A DNA stretch of 64,000 nucleotides from JAXLVB01 sp046329195 (GTDB lineage: Bacteria > Bacteroidota > Bacteroidia > Cytophagales > Spirosomataceae), in assembly GCA_046329195.1 (NCBI GenBank), contig JAXLVB010000001.1:1736001-1800000 (forward strand). The letters are read 5' to 3'. Under the pieces are notes generated by a model. The model did no database searches and was not told the DNA's origin. It worked only from the letters and a program-made list of their open reading frames with translations. Shown piece after piece: positions 17,570 to 26,712 of the stretch. Position numbers and translations under genes: made by a program. Position 1 is the first letter of the stretch; each line of letters begins with the position of its first letter.

Positions 17570-18906
17570 ACTTACCTACACAACTCATCCGAAATACAGA
17601 CCCAGGTTTCAAGAAAGCCATTATGGATACGCTTTTTAACAAACGTGAATTGAGTCGTCGGCCTTATATGATGGTGTTCCCGAATAGCGTGGAAGACATC
17701 ATCGAAACGATTCGGTACGCCCAGTCGGTTGGGAAAAAAATCAGTGTTTGCTCTGGCGGACATAGCTGGTCGGCTAACCATGTACGAGACGACAGCATCT
17801 TGATCAACATGAAAGGTTTTAACAGCTACCAGATAGACAAATCAACCATGACGGCTCAGGCTGGCCCGGGGGTAGGAGGTAGCGTATTGCTCACGGCATT
17901 ATTCAACCAAGGGTTATTTTTTCCGGCAGGGCACTGCAAAGGGGTTTGTATTGGGGGCTATTTGCTACAAGGTGGGTTTGCTTGGAACGGTCGAAAACTA
18001 GGTATGGCCTGCGAAAGTGTGATAGGGCTGGATATCGTAACTGCCGACGGCAAATACGTACATGCTAACGAAACTGAAAATGCTGATTTGTATTGGGCAG
18101 CACGAGGGTCAGGAGGAGGTTTTTTTGGGGTGGTCGTACGATTTCATTTGCGGCTATACCCTCGTCCCAAATATAGCGGTATGCTACTTCATGCGTTTGG
18201 AATGAAGTACCTAGAAGACGTAGTGCACTGGGCCTACGAAGTGGGGCCGAGCATTCCGCCAGCCGTAGAGTTTCAGATGCTCATGAGTAAGCGAACACTG
18301 AGTTACTTTAAACCCGGAATAGAGGCAGCAGCCCCCGTTTTTGCTGATACCAAGGAGGAGTTTGAGCAGGCTACGGAGTTTATGCGTAAAAGCCCTATCA
18401 AGCAAAAAGCTTATTTCCGAACGCCCTATTTCAGTACCAATATGAACCTGCTGTATCACTTTGCCATGACGCATTATCCTGATAATCATTGTTGGGGTGT
18501 GGATAATATGTGGACCAGTGCTTCGGTAGAAGAATTAATTCCTTTTTTGAAAGGAATTACCGAAACCCTTCCACCACCACCTGCGCACGTGTTGTGGCTC
18601 AACTGGCATCCAAAGCTGCCACGTCAAAAGATGGCGTTTTCGATGGAAGACAATGTTTACCTTGCTTTGTATGGTGCTTGGAAGTCGCCCCGAGATACCG
18701 ACCAATATGGAAACTGGGCTACCAACTGGATGCGCCAAATGGAACACTTGGCCAAAGGTATCCAGCTTGCCGACGAAAATCTACACAACCGTACCGCTCG
18801 TTTTGTGAGTGATGACCATCTTCAAAAACTTGATACCATCCGAGCCGACCGAGACCCCAATGGGCTTTTTAACGCTTGGCATAGCCGGCCAGTGTTGGTC
18901 GAGTAA
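17566..18906 (+). CDS. Berberine-bridge-type FAD-dependent oxidase
   Basis: 446 residues from the ATG at 17566, which overlaps the previous stop codon; an upstream in-frame ATG lies inside the hydrolase gene and adds residues outside the fold. The PCMH-type FAD domain (about 30-215) carries SGGHSW with His66, and AGHCKGVC with Cys124 (or Cys128), positions that in this family attach FAD by two covalent bonds. The C-terminus has the short BBE motif (RDPNGLFNAW). These oxidases act on phenolics, alkaloids or sugars with O2 as acceptor. No export signal is seen. Operon position suggests it processes the substrate or product of the hydrolase. The gene ends 23 bases from the convergent TonB receptor, with no room for a clear terminator. 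Confidence 0.85.
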   Translation: MNLPTQLIRNTDPGFKKAIMDTLFNKRELSRRPYMMVFPNSVEDIIETIRYAQSVGKKISVCSGGHSWSANHVRDDSILINMKGFNSYQIDKSTMTAQAGPGVGGSVLLTALFNQGLFFPAGHCKGVCIGGYLLQGGFAWNGRKLGMACESVIGLDIVTADGKYVHANETENADLYWAARGSGGGFFGVVVRFHLRLYPRPKYSGMLLHAFGMKYLEDVVHWAYEVGPSIPPAVEFQMLMSKRTLSYFKPGIEAAAPVFADTKEEFEQATEFMRKSPIKQKAYFRTPYFSTNMNLLYHFAMTHYPDNHCWGVDNMWTSASVEELIPFLKGITETLPPPPAHVLWLNWHPKLPRQKMAFSMEDNVYLALYGAWKSPRDTDQYGNWATNWMRQMEHLAKGIQLADENLHNRTARFVSDDHLQKLDTIRADRDPNGLFNAWHSRPVLVE

Positions 18907-18929
18907 AAGAGTAAGGTATGGCTTGTGGT

Positions 18930-21500
18930 TTAAGGCGCCAGTGTAAGCGTCAAGTAATAAAGCCCACCCACGCTTGGACCTGCTAAAAAATTGTAGTAAT
19001 AGCGGTTGAGTAAGTTGTTGGCTGCCAGCTTAATCTGTATGTTGGGCTGCTTGAAGTGATAACTAACTTGGGCATCTAACGAGGTGAAAGCTGGCACATA
19101 ACCCGTGGCCAACGACGACTGCCACAAGAAACCTTCCTGCCACTTGAGTTGCACTCCTGCTCCCCACGGCGACTGTCCCGGCAGCTGCTGAATGCCCACA
19201 TTCATAATCCATCGGGGTGTGTTGAAGGCTTCTTCTAGGCCATCGTTACGGTCTTTGCGGTCAAGTTGGGCAAACGAGGCATTGGCCGAAAGAACGTATT
19301 GCTTACTAGGAATGAATCGGTAACGAACTCCCCAACTAGCACCGTAATTATATACGGTTGAGGTTGAATTGGTCCAGAGACGATAGCGGTCTTGGCGAGT
19401 TTTGTCGTTGAGATACACCGCAATCGTGTCGGGGTTACTGCTGGTAGTTTTGGGTAAAATTACTTCTACCTGCGCCATAAAGTTCTGATACTGATTGTAG
19501 TAGAAATCGGCGTCTATCCAAAGCCGTTGTTGCAAAAACACCCCTTTATAGCCAATCTCGATGCTTTTTACTTGCTCTGGCTGAATGTACGTGTAGTCAT
19601 TTTTCTTGAGTAAGGCTTTGTTTTGCAGAATCGCCTGTGTAAGCGGAATGCCCTTGGTGTTGACATCGCTCGTAATGGCGGCTTGAAACGCATCCACAGA
19701 GGTTTTGAAATACGAATTTTCAAAAATCCCTGAAGACATCACAGGTAAACCTCCCACTCGCTTCACACCACCGCTGTTCACATTAGAAAATGCCTCAAAC
19801 AAAGAAGGAAAACGATAGCCGTTTTGGAACGACAATCGGAAATAATGGGCGGGATTTGGGTTAAAAAGCAAGGCTATTTGCGGATTCCATCGCAGCGGAA
19901 AATACTCATTCTTATCGGCTCGAAGCGATGCACTGATGCTTAGTTTGTCTTGCCAGAGTTGTTTGCGTAACTGAACCACACCACCTTGTTTGGTATAAGT
20001 AAGGTTTTGGTCGGGCTTGATAGGATTTATGAAATAGTTCCCGTCGGGGAAAACGACGTAGCGCCGATAATCGGCCCCAACCATGAGGCTGAATTTCCAG
20101 CGATGCGCCAAGTCTGCTAGGAGTTGTTGGCTCAAATTGGCCTGAACATCAAGGTGATACAGCCAAGTTTTTACCTGCAAAGCTGCGCCAATATCCCAAT
20201 TATTGATGGATGACAATTTCTCGATTTGTGATTCAAAAGCTGCTGTATGAGGTACAGGCCTGCCCGCATCGGCCTGCGAGCGAGCAGCTTGAAGGGCTTC
20301 TGCCAGCGTCTTCCCCGCTACAATTTGTTGATTGTAAGCCGTTGTGAAATCTTTGTACCACACGTCGTCTGACTTGTAGCCTCGGTCTATGTTTTCGGCC
20401 ATCGAACGGATGTTGTACGACTTACCTGTGTTCTCAGAAGTTCGGTACGCCTTGATTTCGAGGCTGGGGATTTTGAACATCAACACGTGCTGGTCGAGCC
20501 AATAATCGTTGAGGCGAAAGCGGTTGGTACGTTGATAAAGGTTGTCTAATTGCCCCCAGCGGTAGAGGTAAATGAGCTCCCAGTTGGGGCGAGGACGAAA
20601 ATGTAGCGCTACGTCGCCTTTGAGATTCCGAATCGAAAAATCAGCAATGTCTTTTTCAAAATATCCTGTACGAGCCACTGAAACTCGCTTTCCACTGAGC
20701 GTGAGTGTACGGCGGTTCGACGACTCATTTCCGTATCCATTAATCCCATCGTAAGCAGGGTTATCGTTGCCAAAAAGACTGAGCGTAGCATTGCCATTGG
20801 GATTGAGGTCTTGGTTATTATCCGAAATCCAGTCATAGCCTGTTAGGTAGTCGAGATTGAGCTTGATGGCCCAGCGATTGTTCCAGGCCTTAGCCCAGCG
20901 TAGGGCCGTTTCGCTGTAAAGATGTGCCGCTGCATTGGCATCGTTGAGATGATTGATACCTGTTTTTTGTTGGATACTAACGCCTTGATAATCAAAGGGG
21001 TTTTTGGTAAAAAGGTTGACTAATCCATTGAGCGCATTGACACCATACAGCGCAGAAGCCACGCCGGGTACTACTTCTACATGGTCAATGTCTAAGTCGG
21101 TGGGAGCCAGCGCACTGCCAATAGGCGAGCCAATGTGTGGGGCTTGATTGTCAATGCCTTCTACCATTTGCACAAACCGCACGTTGGTTGGGTTGGCAAA
21201 TCCACGAGTATTATACACCTTAAACCCCAAACTTGAAGTAAGTAATTGGACACCTTTGAGGTTTTCGATGGCGTCGAAATAGGAGGGAGCCGTGTGGTGT
21301 TGGATACTCCGATTATCCATCAGTTCAATACTAATGGGCGACTTTACGACCGATTCGGCACGGCGAGAGGCCGTTACTACTATTTCGGATAAAGCGTGCG
21401 TCGAGTCCAAAGGGGTGGACGGTGGCGTGGTTTGTTGCGCCCACGCCATCGTACTGCTTACCAAACCAACCGTAAGGAGACGGAAGAAAGGTGTTTTCAT
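18930..21500 (-). CDS. TonB-dependent outer-membrane receptor
   Basis: An 856-residue receptor: signal peptide (1-22, ending MAWAQ), a TonB-box-like ALSEIVVTASRR near 37-48, a plug domain (about 50-170; VYNTRGFANPTNVRF, VEVVPGVASALYGVNALNG) and a long beta-barrel ending in LYYLTLTLAP with aromatic-rich terminal strand. It has no N-terminal carboxypeptidase-like domain and no SusD partner nearby, so it is more like siderophore, vitamin or small-molecule receptors than SusC. A symmetric operator-like dyad lies 6-63 bases upstream of the start. It converges on the TetR-regulated oxidase pair, but no shared operator was found. The ligand is unknown. Confidence 0.9.
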   Translation of the reverse strand: MKTPFFRLLTVGLVSSTMAWAQQTTPPSTPLDSTHALSEIVVTASRRAESVVKSPISIELMDNRSIQHHTAPSYFDAIENLKGVQLLTSSLGFKVYNTRGFANPTNVRFVQMVEGIDNQAPHIGSPIGSALAPTDLDIDHVEVVPGVASALYGVNALNGLVNLFTKNPFDYQGVSIQQKTGINHLNDANAAAHLYSETALRWAKAWNNRWAIKLNLDYLTGYDWISDNNQDLNPNGNATLSLFGNDNPAYDGINGYGNESSNRRTLTLSGKRVSVARTGYFEKDIADFSIRNLKGDVALHFRPRPNWELIYLYRWGQLDNLYQRTNRFRLNDYWLDQHVLMFKIPSLEIKAYRTSENTGKSYNIRSMAENIDRGYKSDDVWYKDFTTAYNQQIVAGKTLAEALQAARSQADAGRPVPHTAAFESQIEKLSSINNWDIGAALQVKTWLYHLDVQANLSQQLLADLAHRWKFSLMVGADYRRYVVFPDGNYFINPIKPDQNLTYTKQGGVVQLRKQLWQDKLSISASLRADKNEYFPLRWNPQIALLFNPNPAHYFRLSFQNGYRFPSLFEAFSNVNSGGVKRVGGLPVMSSGIFENSYFKTSVDAFQAAITSDVNTKGIPLTQAILQNKALLKKNDYTYIQPEQVKSIEIGYKGVFLQQRLWIDADFYYNQYQNFMAQVEVILPKTTSSNPDTIAVYLNDKTRQDRYRLWTNSTSTVYNYGASWGVRYRFIPSKQYVLSANASFAQLDRKDRNDGLEEAFNTPRWIMNVGIQQLPGQSPWGAGVQLKWQEGFLWQSSLATGYVPAFTSLDAQVSYHFKQPNIQIKLAANNLLNRYYYNFLAGPSVGGLYYLTLTLAP

Positions 21501-21505
21501 AGAAG

Positions 21506-21563
21506 GTCGTTATGTCTGCAAAGAAATAACGAATTATCGTTATTTCCAAAAAAATATAACGAC
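21506..21563 (-). promoter_or_regulatory. 58-bp symmetric operator-like dyad before the TonB receptor
   Basis: An inner perfect 9-base inverted repeat AAATAACGA / TCGTTATTT (21524-21545) and an outer perfect 8-base pair GTCGTTAT (21506-21513) / ATAACGAC (21556-21563) share the same centre at 21534.5. All four arms carry the same box, ATAACGA or its complement. It begins five bases before the start codon, so it is well placed for repression. Confidence 0.7.
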
Positions 21564-21615
21564 TAATACCAATTGGTTGTACGTAGAAAAACAGCAGTTT
21601 GGTCAAGACGGTGGC

Positions 21616-22449
21616 TTAGGGTTGTTTTTGAGAGGGCAACCTCGGAAAAAATGCCGACGTACGAGCGATGTAGTCTTTGTATTGCGGTTTGGTTTTAACC
21701 AATTTTTGCTCTAACAATGCCACGCCTGATACTTTCATAAGCAAAAAAGTCATCAGAATCGGGCTAAAAGCATAGGCATAACCATTGGCCGACAGCGCAA
21801 AGCAGAAATACCCCCACCAGAGGAGGGCATCGCCAAAGTAGTTGGGGTGGCGAGTATAATACCATAATCCTGTGGCGAGTACTTTGCCTTGATTATCAGG
21901 ATTTTGTTTAAACTTTGTCAATTGCCAGTCACCGATTGTCTCAAAGCAGAAGCCAACGGTCCAGAGCAATATGCCCAGGTAATCCCAACCCTGTAAGTCT
22001 CCAGTAAGGGTCTGAGCAATAAACAAAGGCGCTCCGATAATCCAAGCCAGTAGTCCTTGCAACACAAACACTCGCAGATACGAAATCCACCAAAACTGCT
22101 TGCCTGCCTCTTGCCGCCATGCCTGATAGCGATAGTCCTCGCCTTTGTTTCGGAGGGCAATATGTACCCCCAATCGGACGGCCCAGATGGTCACCAACAC
22201 GGCCAAGACCCCGTTGCGAGGGCTGAGTGCATCGAGCTGAAACTGATAATACCAAGCCTGTATAGCGAAAAGCCCACCCCAACAACTATCTACAATACTG
22301 GCATCTTTCAGATACAAACTGTACAACCACAGCGCTGTCATAAAAAGGAGCACCCACATTAAGCTCTGCCCAAACACGGCATGAGTTGTGAGTAAAAAGG
22401 TGCTAATGGCCACGATAATCAGGAGCAAAACGATTCGAAGGATAGTCAT
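21616..22449 (-). CDS. DUF1295 family membrane protein (steroid 5-alpha-reductase-like fold)
   Basis: 277 residues with about seven hydrophobic segments. The C-terminal half holds the family marks: GFCFETIGDWQLTKFKQNPDNQGK, here cut as FETIGDWQL and FKQNPDNQGK, then GLWYYTRHPNYFGDALLWWG. The RHPNYFGD block is the nucleotide/cofactor-binding region shared with isoprenylcysteine methyltransferases and steroid reductases. It lies 13 bases after the ABC ATPase gene on the same strand and probably belongs to that operon. Substrate is unknown. Confidence 0.85.
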   Translation of the reverse strand: MTILRIVLLLIIVAISTFLLTTHAVFGQSLMWVLLFMTALWLYSLYLKDASIVDSCWGGLFAIQAWYYQFQLDALSPRNGVLAVLVTIWAVRLGVHIALRNKGEDYRYQAWRQEAGKQFWWISYLRVFVLQGLLAWIIGAPLFIAQTLTGDLQGWDYLGILLWTVGFCFETIGDWQLTKFKQNPDNQGKVLATGLWYYTRHPNYFGDALLWWGYFCFALSANGYAYAFSPILMTFLLMKVSGVALLEQKLVKTKPQYKDYIARTSAFFPRLPSQKQP

Positions 22450-22462
22450 GGTAGTGGTGGGA

Positions 22463-23143
22463 TTATTGTTTGATAATCGCTCCGTCAGACATCACAATGG
22501 TGCGGTCCGAATTGGCGGCGAACTCCTTGTCGTGCGTAACGGCGATGATGGTTTGACCAAACGAATGGGCTAAGTTTTGCAAGATTTCAAAGGCGATACG
22601 GGTATTGGTCGAGTCCAAGTTGCCCGTAGGCTCGTCACCCATGATAATGGTAGGGTCATTGATAAGTGCCCGAGCAATAGCTACCCGCTGCTGCTGGCCG
22701 CCCGATAGTTTGGACGATAGCTTGCGAGCGTGCTCTTCCATGCCAAGCATTTTCAGCTTTTCGTAGGCTCGGTGTTCAATTTCTTCACGGGAATACTTAC
22801 CCAACTTTAAGGCCGGCAGCATCACGTTTTCGAGCACTGAGAATTCGGGCAAGAGAAAGTGAAACTGAAATACAAACCCGATGTGTTCGTTCCGAAAGGT
22901 CGCCAAGGCATTTTGAGTTTGACCTGTGAGCTTTTGGTTATTGATAAATAACTCGCCTTCGTAGTCGGTGTCCATCGTCGAAAGGATATAGAGCAGTGTT
23001 GATTTGCCGCAACCTGACTTGCCTACAATGGTCAAAAACTCGCCCTTGTTGACCGAAAACGTAATGTCACGCAAGACTTGAAACTTCTCGGGTTCGTAGA
23101 AGTATTTGTTGAGGTTCTTGGCCGTAAGGACGGGAGTTGTCAT
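22463..23143 (-). CDS. ABC transporter ATP-binding protein, LolD/MacB type
   Basis: 226 residues, a complete nucleotide-binding domain: Walker A GKSGCGKST (41-49), Q-loop near 93, signature LSGGQQQR (146-153), Walker B IIMGDEP (166-172) and the H-loop AVTHD. The sequence class is that of LolD/FtsE-like ATPases that pair with FtsX-type permeases. It lies 11 bases after such a permease, so the two form one exporter, energising substrate release from the inner membrane rather than import. A periplasmic adaptor gene is not present nearby. Confidence 0.92.
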   Translation of the reverse strand: MTTPVLTAKNLNKYFYEPEKFQVLRDITFSVNKGEFLTIVGKSGCGKSTLLYILSTMDTDYEGELFINNQKLTGQTQNALATFRNEHIGFVFQFHFLLPEFSVLENVMLPALKLGKYSREEIEHRAYEKLKMLGMEEHARKLSSKLSGGQQQRVAIARALINDPTIIMGDEPTGNLDSTNTRIAFEILQNLAHSFGQTIIAVTHDKEFAANSDRTIVMSDGAIIKQ

Positions 23144-23154
23144 GACGATAAAAA

Positions 23155-24414
23155 TTACCCCCTCAATATCGAAACGGGGTCCACTTTAGATGCTTTTTTG
23201 GCAGGGGCATAACCCGCAAAAAGGGTAGTGACTACGGCAAAGATAACACCAATGACATAGAAAATAGGGTCGAAATTGACGGGAAAGTGGTCAATACTGA
23301 TGAAATCGCCCCCATCGAAAGGTGCTAACGAAACCATATACGAAAACACAAAGCCGAGTATCATGCCCAAGATGGCTCCCAAGATGCCAATGATGATGGC
23401 TTGCATCAAGAAAATCTGCACGATGTCTCGCCCCGAAAACCCCGTAGCTTTCAAAATCGCAATGTCTTTGATTTTGTTATTGACCGTCATGCTCATAATA
23501 TTGTAAATTCCGAAACCTGCCACCAACAGCATGGTCATCGAAACGATGTAGGTCATAATAGAACGGATTTTGTTGCTAGTCACAAGCGACGAGTTGGCCG
23601 TTTGCCAATCTTCGGCTTTGACCTGATACTGCGAAGCCAGCTGTTGTGCAAACTGAGTGGCACCATATAAGTCTCTCACTTTGAGGCTAATATCGGTGAT
23701 GTAGGTGTTGTCTTTTTGTAGTAACTTTTGCACAGTACTGATGTTGGTATAGCTACGGGCATTGTCAATAACCCCCACGCCTGACTTAAAAACTCCTACT
23801 ACTTTAAGCACAAATACCACGCCCCGAGGCGTCACCACCGTAACATTGTCGCCCTCGTGAACACTGATTTTCTTGGCCAATCCAGCGCCCATAATCAGGC
23901 CATTGGTCGTAGAAAGCAGGTTCTCAATGCGCCCCGATTTCATTTGGCTGCGGAGGTCAAACAGGCGGTCTTCGTCCAGTACATTTACACCCAGCAGTGT
24001 GCCATTAAACTGTACTGAGCCGTAGTTGTAAAACACCGGTGAGCTCACCTGCGCCGACAGCCCCGTGATGTTGGGGTCTTGCCGAAGCTGCTCCATGATT
24101 TGAGATGCTTTTCGCAAGTACAGCTGTTCTCGTTTGGGTTTTTGGTGATGCAGCGCCACCAACGTATCGCTGTGTTGGTAGCGTTCGTCCAGCACCGAGC
24201 GCCGATTGACCTCGGCTTCTTTATAGAGCCGAATATGTGGCGAAGCCTGAAACGAGAGGTTATCCACCAACTTATTTACCCCCGTCATCACGCTCGACAT
24301 CAGCACATAAAACCCAATCCCAAACGTAACGCCCAGCACAGCCGTTAGTGTTTGTCGTTTTTTGGCTAACAAATGCGTTTTGGCAATCCGAAAGTTAGTG
24401 GCGTTAAACAACAT
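23155..24414 (-). CDS. ABC transporter permease, FtsX/MacB type
   Basis: 419 residues: a first membrane segment near 20-45, a MacB-like periplasmic domain (about 50-270) and three C-terminal membrane segments (about 285-310, 335-365, 380-405) of the FtsX domain. Motifs include NIMSMTVNNKIKDIAILKATGF, seen as NNKIKDIAILKATG, which is the coupling region typical of the family, and the terminal PAKKASKVDPVSILRG. It heads a likely three-gene operon with the ATPase and the DUF1295 protein. It may handle lipoproteins, peptides or small toxins; nothing in the sequence decides. Confidence 0.9.
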   Translation of the reverse strand: MLFNATNFRIAKTHLLAKKRQTLTAVLGVTFGIGFYVLMSSVMTGVNKLVDNLSFQASPHIRLYKEAEVNRRSVLDERYQHSDTLVALHHQKPKREQLYLRKASQIMEQLRQDPNITGLSAQVSSPVFYNYGSVQFNGTLLGVNVLDEDRLFDLRSQMKSGRIENLLSTTNGLIMGAGLAKKISVHEGDNVTVVTPRGVVFVLKVVGVFKSGVGVIDNARSYTNISTVQKLLQKDNTYITDISLKVRDLYGATQFAQQLASQYQVKAEDWQTANSSLVTSNKIRSIMTYIVSMTMLLVAGFGIYNIMSMTVNNKIKDIAILKATGFSGRDIVQIFLMQAIIIGILGAILGMILGFVFSYMVSLAPFDGGDFISIDHFPVNFDPIFYVIGVIFAVVTTLFAGYAPAKKASKVDPVSILRG

Positions 24415-24546
24415 GAAAGCGGTATCGGTTTTTGACTCTTTATGAATTGACTTAGTGTCAGTAATTTTACCTCACGGTAGCCGCTGGCCGTCCAACCCAT
24501 TCTTGGTAGGAGAGGGTAGCTGGGGATGAGGTGTAGCGTTGTTTAC

Positions 24547-25863
24547 TCACAAACCTCCTTGTCGCTGAGCTAACCTTGCGAGGGTTTGGCGGTAGGGCTT
24601 CAGCCCCAAAGTTAAGCACAACAACGCCAACAAACAGCTACCCAAGCTCACAATAATCATCGAATACCGAAGTAAACTTTCGTCGTGAAAAACGAAGTCG
24701 GTGATGAGCGCCACTGAAGTAGGCCCCAGTCCAATGCCAACAAGGTTGACAATAAACAAATAAATAGCGCTACCAATGCCTCGCATTTGATTGGGCATGG
24801 CCTCTTGCATGGCAGCGGGTGCAGCTCCAAAGGCAAAAGCCGAGAAAAAATTGCTCGGAATCAGCAAAAGTAGGGCCACCTCGGGCGAGGGTACTACCAA
24901 ATAAATCGTTCCGAAAACAATCAGCCCGATGGCCGAAATAATCCCAGCTCGTAGCTTGGCGTCGGTATAGCCTTTTTCGAGGAGGTAGTCGGCGGTGCGG
25001 CCTCCTACCACAATGCCCAAAGTACTAAAAACCGTAACCGACAACCCAAATAAAATACCCGTTTTGGAGGCTTCCCAACCATGTACTCGGTCAAAAAACG
25101 TAGGCACCCACGCCACAGTGGCGTAGTTGGTGAGGGCAATAAAACCTGTGCCTAAATTTTGAAGCAAAAAGGGCTTCCAGTTGGCCTTGAGATAGCTAAA
25201 TACCTCATTCATTGGGATTTGACCCTGGGAGGCACCTTTGCGCTTGGGCTCTTTGATGGTCTGCATCAACAGCACACAGAGGAGACCTGGTAGCCCTACG
25301 ATAAAGAAAACACTCTGCCAGGGGTAGATTTCGCCAATGAGTGGGAGGTGCCAAGTACTTTGCACGGTGACTAATTTCAGAACTAGTCCTCCAATCAAGA
25401 TAGCCAAGCCTGAGCCCAGAAAAATCCCCATCGAATACACACTAATAGCCGTAGCAAGTTTGTTTTTGGGGAAATAATCAGTGATGATTGAATACGCCCC
25501 CGGCGACAGCGCCGCTTCGCCAACTCCCACGCCAACCCGAGCCAAAAACAGTAGTCCATAGCTATGAACCAAGCCGCATACTGCCGTTGTGAGGCTCCAT
25601 ATCGCAATCCCCCACGACACAATGCGACGGCGGTTGTATCCGTCCACGAGCCGCCCAATCGGAATGCCTAAAAACGTATAAAAAATGGCAAAGCTAAAGC
25701 CCATCAGCAGGCTCATTTGCGTGTCCGACAGGTGCAAGTCTCGCTTCATAGGCTTGACCAAAAGGCTCAGGATTTGTCGGTCAATAAACGAAGAGACGTA
25801 GGCCAGCATCAGTACGAAGACCACGTACCAAGCGTACCGAAGGTTAGGTTTCGGGTTTTCCAT
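24547..25863 (-). CDS. MFS transporter, spinster-like
   Basis: 438 residues from the ATG at 25863; the frame extends 22 codons upstream but those residues are not hydrophobic or conserved. Twelve membrane segments are visible. The loop between segments 2 and 3 has the MFS signature (GRLVDGYNRRRIVSWG), and segment 1 has SFIDRQILSLLVKPM, typical of the Spns/spinster-like group. These carry organic anions, lipids or sugars. It is a single gene, divergent from nothing known, next to the decayed restriction locus. Confidence 0.87.
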   Translation of the reverse strand: MENPKPNLRYAWYVVFVLMLAYVSSFIDRQILSLLVKPMKRDLHLSDTQMSLLMGFSFAIFYTFLGIPIGRLVDGYNRRRIVSWGIAIWSLTTAVCGLVHSYGLLFLARVGVGVGEAALSPGAYSIITDYFPKNKLATAISVYSMGIFLGSGLAILIGGLVLKLVTVQSTWHLPLIGEIYPWQSVFFIVGLPGLLCVLLMQTIKEPKRKGASQGQIPMNEVFSYLKANWKPFLLQNLGTGFIALTNYATVAWVPTFFDRVHGWEASKTGILFGLSVTVFSTLGIVVGGRTADYLLEKGYTDAKLRAGIISAIGLIVFGTIYLVVPSPEVALLLLIPSNFFSAFAFGAAPAAMQEAMPNQMRGIGSAIYLFIVNLVGIGLGPTSVALITDFVFHDESLLRYSMIIVSLGSCLLALLCLTLGLKPYRQTLARLAQRQGGL

Positions 25864-26271
25864 GAGGTTTAGAGGAGTAGAGTAAAAAGACGTCGTGCAA
25901 TCAGATGTAATGATAGCCGAATAATCCATTATTTCAAATAAAGCACTTGACTTTCAGTGGATTTGTGGTAATAGGCTGTTCGTTACAGCATGTGGTGGGC
26001 AAAGAACAACGCTTTTGTAGTGTAAGACTTTCTTATACTTTCAGGTTTAAACTAAACAAACGGGTTAGCACAAGTTACACGTTGTTAAACTTGCGAAAGG
26101 AAGGGGATTTCAAGATTTTTGCCTCAATAGCTGGTGCACGGGTGACAACATTCGCTGTGCTAAAACGTCAATGAAGGTGGAATTTATCAAAATTGAATAA
26201 AGAAAAAATATTATTTGTAGGTATTTTGCATGTTATTAAAAGTATTTTTGTGAAAAAATGCCTTACCAGAT
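25864..26271. other. Intergenic region with a base-composition break
   Basis: No supported gene. The left part resembles the surrounding chromosome; from about 26170 the sequence becomes clearly AT-rich, marking the left edge of the restriction-modification remnant. A short open frame (25947-26174) has no family resemblance and no start signal. Confidence 0.6.
26243..26250 (+). promoter_or_regulatory. -7 promoter element of the methyltransferase remnant
   Basis: TATTTTTG matches TAnnTTTG exactly and lies 21 bases before the ATG at 26272. The upstream TTTG copies are not at ideal spacing. Confidence 0.4.
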
Positions 26272-26704
26272 ATGGAAGTAAAAGAACATATAAGTATTGA
26301 AAATTTTGATGGTAAAAGTTTCAAAATTAGACTTATTGAGGCTAATGAAAATAGCAAAGCTATAGTAACACACTATTTGCACAACATCAATAATGGTGTT
26401 TCAAAGCATTATAAAACAGATGCTGAAAAATATATCAATGAGTATTTAAAAGAAAGCTATAAAGAAGAAGATATTTCCAAAGTTTCTGAATCAGCTATTC
26501 AAAAACTGCTTTTTGAGGTTGAAAATGTGCCTTTTCCCACACCTAATAATTACAAATTCAAATTCATTGACCTATTTGCTGGAATTGGCGGATTTAGAAT
26601 TGCAGAACGTAGGAGGTAAATGCGTTTTCACAAGTGAATGAGATAAAGAAGTACAAAAGACATATCGGGCGAATTTTGGTAAAATGCTTACACAAGCTAA
26701 TTAG
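26272..26704 (+). pseudogene. DNA (cytosine-5) methyltransferase, N-terminal remnant
   Basis: The first frame runs 115 codons and ends just after FIDLFAGIGGFRIA, motif I (SAM binding) of C5 methyltransferases. The family continuation is in another frame: LQNVGGKCVFTSE, then a stop where Trp is expected, then DKEVQKTYRANFGKM and a stop at 26702-26704. So there is a frameshift near 26603, a nonsense change TGG to TGA, and loss of everything after motif II, including the PCQ catalytic loop. The junction ATTGCAG would arise from deleting one copy of a doubled ATTGC, which is inference. AT-rich, unlike its neighbours. Confidence 0.8.
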
Positions 26705-26712
26705 GATTAATC

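Noticed and set aside
25947..26174. A 75-codon frame before the restriction island
   Set aside because: No family resemblance, no start signal, and it crosses the composition break.
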